A stretch of DNA of 64,000 nucleotides from Mesorhizobium onobrychidis (GTDB lineage Bacteria > Pseudomonadota > Alphaproteobacteria > Rhizobiales > Rhizobiaceae), in assembly GCF_024707545.1 (NCBI RefSeq), contig NZ_CP062229.1, positions 6,181,501 to 6,245,500 on the forward strand, written 5' to 3'. The translations under genes and the position numbers were made by a program. Within the stretch, counting starts at the first letter, position 1. Every line of letters starts with the position of its first letter. The notes under the pieces were generated by a model that did not search any database, was not told the origin of the DNA, and saw nothing but the letters and a program-made list of their open reading frames with translations. Positions 26,458-32,923 of this stretch are shown here, piece by piece.

Positions 26458-26676
26458 ATGTCTACCAATGGAATGGAAAGCTGGGCTGTGGACCTCAAGG
26501 ACGTCGGCGCGATCTACCCGTTTCAGGGTTCCGAAGTCGTGATGGTGATCATCGGCCTCGTCTTCTGGATCGGGTGGCACGTTCTTCAGACGCGCCAGGA
26601 GAACGCTGAGATCGAGGCCGATATGGCTGCGGATCGCACCGGGGATGAGACGAGAAGGGCAATCGACCGCCATTAA
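26458..26676 (+). CDS. Small single-helix membrane protein next to amt
   Basis: A 72-residue protein: polar N-terminus, one hydrophobic helix (about residues 27-44, VVMVIIGLVFWIGWHVL), then a charged tail rich in Glu, Asp and Arg. Its start has AAGGAG upstream and it lies 22 bp after the Amt gene, before a strong hairpin, so the two form a short operon. No known family was recognised. A helper or regulatory subunit of the transporter is an inference from position only. Confidence 0.7.
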   Translation: MSTNGMESWAVDLKDVGAIYPFQGSEVVMVIIGLVFWIGWHVLQTRQENAEIEADMAADRTGDETRRAIDRH

Positions 26677-26686
26677 GTCGCCGACG

Positions 26687-26717
26687 GTCGTCTGGCGCGT
26701 CATTTGCGCCAGACGAC
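26687..26717 (+). terminator. Terminator-like hairpin after the amt operon
   Basis: GTCGTCTGGCGC (26687-26698), 7-nt loop, GCGCCAGACGAC (26706-26717): a perfect 12-bp stem ten bases after the small membrane protein gene. There is no long T-run, so it may be a partial terminator. Confidence 0.65.
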
Positions 26718-26736
26718 TTGTCCAAGATGAAAAAAA

Positions 26737-26767
26737 CTTTCATACGAGTTGAATTCGACTCATGAAG
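26737..26767. promoter_or_regulatory. Palindromic operator candidate upstream of mgsA
   Basis: An extended near-palindrome centred on GAGTTGAATTCGACTC (26746-26761, one mismatched pair) with outer arms CTTTCAT and ATGAAG. It lies 40 bp before the mgsA start, directly after the amt terminator, so it is well placed to control the N-methylglutamate genes. Confidence 0.5.
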
Positions 26768-26807
26768 CTGGTAGCAGCTAAATCATACCTCATCTCGGGA
26801 GCCTGAC

Positions 26808-27704
26808 ATGTGCGGAATCGTCGGACTGTTTTTGAAGGACAAGTCGCTCGAGCCCCGGCTCGGCTCGATGCTTTCGGAGATGCTGATCTCGCTCAGCGAT
26901 CGCGGTCCCGACAGCGCCGGCATCGCCATCTATGGAGCGCCATCCGGCAACGAGGCCAAGATCACCATCCAGTCGGCCAAGCCGGAGCACGATTTCCGCA
27001 ACCTCGACGCCGAACTCGCCAGGGCGATCGGAACGCCGGTGAACATCGCAGTGAAATCGACGCATGCGGTCGTCAGGACCACGCCCGACAAGATCGATGA
27101 AGTGCGCGAGGCCATCCAGGCGCTGCGCCCCGATATCCGCACCATGGGCGCCGGCGACGTCGTCGAAATCTACAAGGAGGTCGGCTTGCCCGAAGCGGTC
27201 GTCGATCGCTTCGACGTGCGCAGCATGACCGGTACGCACGGCATCGGCCACACCCGTATGGCGACGGAATCGGCGGTGACGACGATGGGCGCGCATCCGT
27301 TCTCGACCGGCGCCGACCAGTGTCTGGTGCATAATGGCTCGCTCTCCAATCACAACAATGTCCGTCGCGAGCTGATCCGCGAAGGCATGAAATTCGAGAC
27401 CGAGAACGACACCGAAGTCGCGGCCGCCTATCTCTCCTCGCAGATGGCGCATGGCAAGAATCTCGGCGAGGCGCTGGAAGGCACGCTGAGCGACCTCGAC
27501 GGCTTCTTCACCTTTGTCGTTGGCACCAAGAACGGCTTCGGCGTGGTGCGCGATCCGATCGCCTGCAAGCCTGCCGTCATGGCCGAGACCGACCAGTATG
27601 TCGCCTTCGGCTCGGAATATCGCGCGCTCACCAAGCTGCCCGGCATAGATAATGCGAGGGTCTGGGAACCCGAGCCCGCAACCGTCTATTTCTGGGAGCA
27701 TTGA
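26808..27704 (+). CDS. mgsA: N-methylglutamate synthase subunit A (class II glutamine amidotransferase)
   Basis: A 298-residue Ntn-type amidotransferase. The nucleophile Cys2 is directly exposed (MCGIVGLF), with HTRMATES, VHNGSLSNH and ENDTEVAA forming the active site typical of PurF/GltB amidotransferase domains. With MgsB and MgsC it converts gamma-glutamylmethylamide to N-methylglutamate, as split homologues of glutamate synthase. It could alone be called GlxB, but gmaS and mgdABCD downstream fix the pathway. First gene of a run mgsABC-gmaS. Confidence 0.88.
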   Translation: MCGIVGLFLKDKSLEPRLGSMLSEMLISLSDRGPDSAGIAIYGAPSGNEAKITIQSAKPEHDFRNLDAELARAIGTPVNIAVKSTHAVVRTTPDKIDEVREAIQALRPDIRTMGAGDVVEIYKEVGLPEAVVDRFDVRSMTGTHGIGHTRMATESAVTTMGAHPFSTGADQCLVHNGSLSNHNNVRRELIREGMKFETENDTEVAAAYLSSQMAHGKNLGEALEGTLSDLDGFFTFVVGTKNGFGVVRDPIACKPAVMAETDQYVAFGSEYRALTKLPGIDNARVWEPEPATVYFWEH

Positions 27705-27708
27705 GTTC

Positions 27709-28440
27709 ATGTCGGCAATCAACGTCTCCAAGGTACTCGACCAGAGCCATGCGTCACGAGTCTTCGACCTGGCCGAGATGCCGCTGCGCGAGCTCAACCG
27801 GGCGCTTCATAATTTGACCCTCGGTTCGAACGAGACCGCCTGGGAAGTGCTCAATCCGAAAGGCAGCCATTCGGTCGCCGTCGGCGTCGACCAGCCGGTC
27901 ACTATCGATGTCCGCGGCAGTGTCGGCTATTATTGCGGCGGCATGAACGACGGCAGCGCCATCACCGTGCATGGCTCGGCCGGACCCGGCGTTGGCGAAA
28001 ACATGATGTCGGGTTCGATAACGGTGAAAGGCGACGCCAGCCAATATGCCGGCGCCACCGGTAGGGGCGGGCTGCTGGTCATTGAGGGTAACGCGTCGTC
28101 GCGCTGCGGCATTTCGATGAAGGGCATCGACATCGTCGTACATGGCAATATCGGCCACATGTCGGCCTTCATGGCGCAGTCCGGCAATCTGGTGGTGCTG
28201 GGCGATGCCGGCGACGCGCTCGGCGATTCCATCTACGAGGCGCGGCTCTTCGTGCGCGGCAAGGTCGGCAGCCTCGGCGCCGACTGCATTGCCAAGGAGA
28301 TGCGGTCCGAGCATCTGGAATTGCTGCAAGGCCTGCTCGACCGCGCTGGGGTGACCGGCGTCAAAGCGGCGGAATTCACGCGTTACGGCTCGGCGCGCAC
28401 GCTCTACAATTTCAACATCGACAACGCCGACGCGTATTGA
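27709..28440 (+). CDS. mgsB: N-methylglutamate synthase subunit B (GXGXG domain)
   Basis: A 243-residue protein made almost wholly of the GltB C-terminal GXGXG beta-helix: repeated turns such as VGYYCGGMNDGSAITVHG, GPGVGENMMSGSITVKG and GNIGHMSAFMAQSGNLVVLG. In glutamate synthase this domain is structural between catalytic domains; here it is a free subunit. The ATG at 27709 comes two codons after the mgsA stop, and mgsC begins six bases after its end, indicating tight co-expression. Confidence 0.87.
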   Translation: MSAINVSKVLDQSHASRVFDLAEMPLRELNRALHNLTLGSNETAWEVLNPKGSHSVAVGVDQPVTIDVRGSVGYYCGGMNDGSAITVHGSAGPGVGENMMSGSITVKGDASQYAGATGRGGLLVIEGNASSRCGISMKGIDIVVHGNIGHMSAFMAQSGNLVVLGDAGDALGDSIYEARLFVRGKVGSLGADCIAKEMRSEHLELLQGLLDRAGVTGVKAAEFTRYGSARTLYNFNIDNADAY

Positions 28441-28446
28441 GGCAGC

Positions 28447-29775
28447 ATGACCTATCGCAACCCGCCGACGACGCCGCGCAAATCAGCGACCTTCGACGAC
28501 TACACGCTTTCCGAGATCCGCCGCGCCGCGGCGACCGGCATCTATGATATTCGCGGCGCCGGCGCCAAGCGCAAGCTGCCGCATTTCGACGACCTGCTGG
28601 TGCTCGGCGCCTCGATCTCGCGCTATCCGCTGGAAGGCTATCGCGAGCGCTGCGACACTGGCGTGGTGCTGGGTTCGCGCCATGCGAAAAAGCCGATCGA
28701 GCTGAAAATCCCGATCACCATCGCCGGCATGAGTTTTGGCTCGCTGTCCGGTCCGGCCAAGGAAGCGCTCGGCCGCGGCGCGACGCTGTCGGGCACCTCG
28801 ACGACGACCGGCGACGGCGGCATGACCGAGGAAGAGCGCGGCCATTCCAAGACGCTGGTCTACCAATATCTGCCGTCGCGTTACGGGATGAACCCGCGCG
28901 ATTTGCGACGGGCGGATGCGATCGAGATCGTCATCGGCCAGGGCGCCAAGCCCGGCGGCGGCGGCATGCTGCTTGGCCAGAAGATCTCCGACCGTGTCGC
29001 CGAAATGCGCACGCTGCCGAAGGGTATCGACCAGCGCTCGGCCTCGCGCCACCCCGACTGGACCGGACCCGACGATCTCGAGATCAAGATCCTGGAACTG
29101 CGTGAAATCACCGACTGGGAAAAGCCGATCTACGTCAAGGTCGGCGGCGCGCGGCCCTATTACGACACAGCCCTTGCGGTGAAATCAGGCGCTGATGTCG
29201 TCGTGATCGACGGCATGCAGGGCGGCACCGCCGCAACCCAGGAAGTATTCATCGAGAATGTCGGCCAGCCGACGCTTGCCTGCATCAGGCCGGCGGTGCA
29301 GGCACTGCAGGATCTCGGCATGCATCGCAAGGTGCAGCTGATCATCTCGGGCGGCATCCGCAATGGCGCCGATGTCGCAAAGGCGCTGGCGCTCGGCGTC
29401 GATGCGGTGTCGATCGGCACCGCAGCACTGGTCGCGCTCGGCGACAACGATCCGCGCTGGGAGGCCGAATACAACGAACTCGGCACCACCGCCGGCGCCT
29501 ATGACGACTGGCATGAGGGGCGCGACCCGGCCGGCATCACCACGCAGGATCCCGAACTGATGGAGCGGCTCGACCCAATCGCCGCCGGGCGACGCCTGGC
29601 CAACTACCTGAAGGTGATGACGCTGGAGGCGCAGACGATTGCCCGCGCCTGCGGCAAGAACAGCCTGCACAATCTCGAGCCCGAGGATCTCGTCGCGCTC
29701 ACGATCGAAGCCGCCGCCATGGCCGGCGTGCCGCTGGCCGGGACCAACTGGATACCGGGGAAGAACGGCTTCTGA
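28447..29775 (+). CDS. mgsC: N-methylglutamate synthase subunit C (glutamate synthase-like, FMN/Fe-S)
   Basis: A 442-residue protein equivalent to the FMN-binding synthase domain of GltB: PITIAGMSFGSLSGPAKEAL, GQGAKPGGGGMLLGQKIS, VVIDGMQGGTAATQE and LIISGGIRNGADVAKALALG are visible. It supplies the active site that joins methylamine-derived nitrogen to 2-oxoglutarate. The C-terminal cysteine in RACGKN may be one of the few cluster ligands; a full 3Fe-4S cysteine set is not obvious. Related GlxD proteins share this form, so context decides the name. Confidence 0.87.
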   Translation: MTYRNPPTTPRKSATFDDYTLSEIRRAAATGIYDIRGAGAKRKLPHFDDLLVLGASISRYPLEGYRERCDTGVVLGSRHAKKPIELKIPITIAGMSFGSLSGPAKEALGRGATLSGTSTTTGDGGMTEEERGHSKTLVYQYLPSRYGMNPRDLRRADAIEIVIGQGAKPGGGGMLLGQKISDRVAEMRTLPKGIDQRSASRHPDWTGPDDLEIKILELREITDWEKPIYVKVGGARPYYDTALAVKSGADVVVIDGMQGGTAATQEVFIENVGQPTLACIRPAVQALQDLGMHRKVQLIISGGIRNGADVAKALALGVDAVSIGTAALVALGDNDPRWEAEYNELGTTAGAYDDWHEGRDPAGITTQDPELMERLDPIAAGRRLANYLKVMTLEAQTIARACGKNSLHNLEPEDLVALTIEAAAMAGVPLAGTNWIPGKNGF

Positions 29776-29812
29776 TATCAAACTACCAAATACCAATAAG
29801 CGAGGAACTATA

Positions 29813-31120
29813 ATGGGGAACGATCTCGCCGCCTTCGCCAAAGGGAACGGCGTCAAATATTTCATGATTTCCTACACCGACCTGTTCGGTGGGCAGCGCG
29901 CCAAGCTGGTTCCGGCGCAAGCCATCGCCGACATGCAGAAGGACGGTGCAGGCTTTGCCGGCTTTGCGACCTGGCTCGACCTGACGCCGGCGCATCCCGA
30001 CATGCTGGCGGTGCCGGATCCGGATTCGGTCATCCAGCTGCCGTGGAAGCCGGAAGTCGCATGGATTGCTGCCACTTGCATGATGAACGAAAAATCGGTC
30101 GAGCAGGCGCCGCGCAACACGCTGAGGCGGCTGATTGCCGAGGCGGCGGGCGACGATATGCATGTCAAGACCGGCGTCGAGGCCGAGTTCTTCCTGATCT
30201 CGCCGGACGGCAAGACGATTTCCGACGAATACGACACGGCGTCAAAGCCCTGCTACGACCAGCAGGCGGTGATGCGGCGCTACGATGTCATCGCCGAGAT
30301 CTGCGACCACATGCTGGCGCTCGGCTGGGGCCCCTACCAGAACGACCATGAGGACGCCAACGGCCAGTTCGAGATGAACTGGGCCTTCGACGATGCACTG
30401 GCGACCGCCGACAAGCATTCCTTCTTCAAGTTCATGGTCAAATCTGTTGCAGAAAAGCACGGCCTGCGCGCCACGTTCATGCCAAAACCATTCCCCGGCC
30501 TGACCGGCAATGGCTGCCACGCCCACATCTCGGTGTGGGACAAGGACGGCAAGACCAATGTCTTTGCCGACAACGCCATGGAGCTTGGCCTGTCGGCGAA
30601 GGGCAAGAATTTTCTCGGCGGCATCATGAAGCATGCCTCAGCACTTGCCGCGATCACCAACCCGACCGTCAATTCCTACAAGCGTATCAATGCGCCGCGC
30701 ACTATTTCGGGCGCCACCTGGGCGCCGAACTCTGTGACATGGACCGGCAACAACCGCACCCACATGGTGCGCGTGCCCGGCCCCGGACGCTTCGAGCTGC
30801 GCCTGCCCGACGGCGCGGCAAACCCTTATCTGCTGCAGGCCGTCATCATCGCCGCCGGCCTCGACGGCATCCGCTCGAAGGCCGATCCCGGCAGGCGCTA
30901 CGACATCGACATGTACCAGTTCGGTCATACGGTGGAGGGCGCGCCGAAGCTGCCGCTCAACTTGCTCGATGCATTGCGCGAGTTCGACAACGACAAATCG
31001 CTCAAGGCGGCGCTGGGTGAGGAATTCTCGTCGGCTTATCTAAAGCTGAAGCACCAGGAATGGAATTCCTATGCTTCCCACTTCACCCAGTGGGAGCGTG
31101 ACCACACGCTGGATATCTAG
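29813..31120 (+). CDS. gmaS: Gamma-glutamylmethylamide synthetase
   Basis: A 435-residue member of the glutamine synthetase superfamily that ligates glutamate and monomethylamine with ATP. It has the catalytic blocks GVEAEFFLISPDGKT, DHEDANGQFEMNW, GNGCHAHISVWD and GNNRTHMVRVPGPGRFELRL. Being flanked by mgsABC and mgdABCD makes GmaS far more likely than the closely related GlnT. ATG 29813 follows GCGAGGAAC. It is the diagnostic gene of the indirect methylamine pathway. Confidence 0.9.
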   Translation: MGNDLAAFAKGNGVKYFMISYTDLFGGQRAKLVPAQAIADMQKDGAGFAGFATWLDLTPAHPDMLAVPDPDSVIQLPWKPEVAWIAATCMMNEKSVEQAPRNTLRRLIAEAAGDDMHVKTGVEAEFFLISPDGKTISDEYDTASKPCYDQQAVMRRYDVIAEICDHMLALGWGPYQNDHEDANGQFEMNWAFDDALATADKHSFFKFMVKSVAEKHGLRATFMPKPFPGLTGNGCHAHISVWDKDGKTNVFADNAMELGLSAKGKNFLGGIMKHASALAAITNPTVNSYKRINAPRTISGATWAPNSVTWTGNNRTHMVRVPGPGRFELRLPDGAANPYLLQAVIIAAGLDGIRSKADPGRRYDIDMYQFGHTVEGAPKLPLNLLDALREFDNDKSLKAALGEEFSSAYLKLKHQEWNSYASHFTQWERDHTLDI

Positions 31121-31121
31121 A

Positions 31122-31167
31122 GCATCGGAACGAAAAGCGTGAAGCGGTTTTCGGATGATTCCGATGC
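31122..31167. repeat. Short palindromic repeat after gmaS
   Basis: GCATCGGAA (31122-31130) and TTCCGATGC (31159-31167) enclose AAGCGTGAAGCGGTTTTCGG; the element touches the gmaS stop codon. It has the look of another short rhizobial intergenic repeat and could reduce read-through into mgdA. Confidence 0.5.
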
Positions 31168-31212
31168 GTCAAGAAAGGTCCTGCGTGGCGCGAGCGACCT
31201 CGGAATAGATTT

Positions 31213-32466
31213 ATGAAATACTCGATCTTCTCCCTCGCCCGCGCCGCATTTTCCGGCCACAAGACCTGGCAGCGCACCTGGCGCGACGCCAGCGTGAAGG
31301 ACCGCTACGACGTGGTGATCATCGGCGGCGGCGGTCACGGCCTGGCGACGGCATGGTTTCTCGCCAGTGAGTACGGCATCAGGAATGTCGCCGTGCTCGA
31401 AAAGGGCTGGATCGGCTCCGGCAATGCCGGCCGCAACACCACCATCATCCGCTCCAATTACGGGCTGCCCGGCAATACCGGCTTCTACGAGCTGTCGATG
31501 AAGCTGTGGGAGCGCATGGAGCAGGACCTGAACTACAACACGATGGTCAGCCAGCGCGGCGTCATCAACCTCTATCATTCCGACGCGCAGCGCGACGCCT
31601 ATGCGCGGCGCGGCAACACCATGCGCATCAACGGCATCGATGCCGAACTCTTGGACCTTGCCGCGGTCAAGAAGATGATGCCGTTCCTGAACTTCGACAA
31701 TGCACGCTTTCCCGTGCAAGGCGGCCTGCTGCAGCGCCGCGGCGGCACGGCACGCCACGACGCGGTGGTCTGGGGCTATGCTCATGCGGCGAGCGCGCTC
31801 GGTGTCGACATCATCGAGAACTGCGAGGTGACAGGTTTTGCGCGCGACGCCAACGGCAAGGTGACCGGCGTCGAGACGTCGCGCGGCACAATCGGCGCCG
31901 GCAAGGTCGGCATGGCCGTTGCCGGCAGTTCGTCGCGCGTCGCGGCGATGGCTGGACTGCGCCTGCCGATCGAGAGCCACGTGCTGCAGGCCTTCGTTTC
32001 CGAGGCGATCAAGCCGCTGATCCCCAATGTCATGACCTTCGGCGCCGGCCATTTCTACGTCAGCCAGTCCGACAAGGGCGGACTGGTCTTCGGCGGCGAC
32101 ATAGACGGCTACAATTCCTATGCCCAGCGCGGCAATTTGCCTGTGATGGAAGACGTCTGCGAGGGCGGCATGGCGCTTATGCCGATGATCGGTCGCGTGC
32201 GCCTCTTGCGCCAGTGGGGCGGCATCATGGACATGTCGATGGACGGCTCGCCGATCATCGACAAGACCCCGGTGGACGGGCTCTATCTCAATGCCGGCTG
32301 GTGTTATGGCGGCTTCAAGGCAACGCCCGGCTCCGGCCTTGTGTTTGCCCATCTTTTGGCCCGCGAGGAACTGCACAAGGAGGCCGCGCGCTTCCGCCTC
32401 GACCGGTTCCGGCGGGGTGCTGTGATCGATGAAAAGGGCGTCGGCGCCCAACCTAACCTGCACTGA
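31213..32466 (+). CDS. mgdA: N-methylglutamate dehydrogenase subunit A (sarcosine oxidase beta-like)
   Basis: A 417-residue FAD-dependent subunit of the DAO family. The dinucleotide motif VVIIGGGGHGLATAWFLA (about residues 35-52) is followed by GWIGSGNAGRNTT and ends with the flavin-holding GWCYGGFKATPGSG. It oxidises the N-methyl group of N-methylglutamate, yielding glutamate and formaldehyde or methylene-THF, as part of a four-subunit complex. The mgd order here (beta, delta, alpha, gamma) copies soxBDAG. Confidence 0.88.
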   Translation: MKYSIFSLARAAFSGHKTWQRTWRDASVKDRYDVVIIGGGGHGLATAWFLASEYGIRNVAVLEKGWIGSGNAGRNTTIIRSNYGLPGNTGFYELSMKLWERMEQDLNYNTMVSQRGVINLYHSDAQRDAYARRGNTMRINGIDAELLDLAAVKKMMPFLNFDNARFPVQGGLLQRRGGTARHDAVVWGYAHAASALGVDIIENCEVTGFARDANGKVTGVETSRGTIGAGKVGMAVAGSSSRVAAMAGLRLPIESHVLQAFVSEAIKPLIPNVMTFGAGHFYVSQSDKGGLVFGGDIDGYNSYAQRGNLPVMEDVCEGGMALMPMIGRVRLLRQWGGIMDMSMDGSPIIDKTPVDGLYLNAGWCYGGFKATPGSGLVFAHLLAREELHKEAARFRLDRFRRGAVIDEKGVGAQPNLH

Positions 32467-32481
32467 GGACGGTCCAAAAGC

Positions 32482-32751
32482 ATGCGTATTGTCTGTCCCT
32501 TCTGCGGCGAACGCGAACTCGGCGAGTTCACCTATCTCGGCGACGCCAAGCCGCTGCGTCCGGCAGCCGGTGGCTCGGAAGACGAGGTGTTCGACTACGT
32601 CTATCTGCGCGACAACATTGCCGGCGAGACCAGCGAACATTGGTACCATGGCGGCGGCTGCCGGGCCTGGCTGAAGATCGCCCGCAACACGCTGACACAC
32701 GAGATTTCCTCGGTCGAGCCGGCCGCGGGCGTGGGTCAGGCTGCAAAATGA
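32482..32751 (+). CDS. mgdB: N-methylglutamate dehydrogenase subunit B (sarcosine oxidase delta-like)
   Basis: An 89-residue SoxD-like subunit with the usual zinc-binding features: CPFCGERE near the N-terminus and HWYHGGGCRAWLKI in the middle. It supports assembly of the heterotetramer and is not itself catalytic. It lies 15 bp after mgdA. A repeat with a strong hairpin separates it from mgdC. Confidence 0.85.
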   Translation: MRIVCPFCGERELGEFTYLGDAKPLRPAAGGSEDEVFDYVYLRDNIAGETSEHWYHGGGCRAWLKIARNTLTHEISSVEPAAGVGQAAK

Positions 32752-32768
32752 ATTCTGTCCAAGTTGGC

Positions 32769-32898
32769 GCCGCCCCTCACCCTTACCCTCTCCCCGTGAA
32801 GAACGGGGAGAGGGGGATCGCCAGCGTTGCGGCCAGTCCCCTTCTCCCCGTCGCTATACGGGAAGAAGTGCCCGGCAGGGCGATGAGGGGCAGCGCGG
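32769..32898. repeat. RIME-like inverted repeat, family B, copy 2, inside the mgd operon
   Basis: Contains the perfect 12-bp hairpin CCCTCTCCCCGT (32786-32797)/ACGGGGAGAGGG (32803-32814) plus outer arms CGCCCCTCA and TGAGGGGCAGCG. It sits between mgdB and mgdC, where it can be expected to affect transcript level or stability. Confidence 0.75.
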
Positions 32899-32923
32899 CG
32901 TTCTTACATGATGGCCGGCAATC

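Noticed and set aside
26808..31120. glxBCD and glnT naming
   Set aside because: Homology alone allows it, but adjacency to mgdABCD, tdm and dmm genes favours mgsABC-gmaS.
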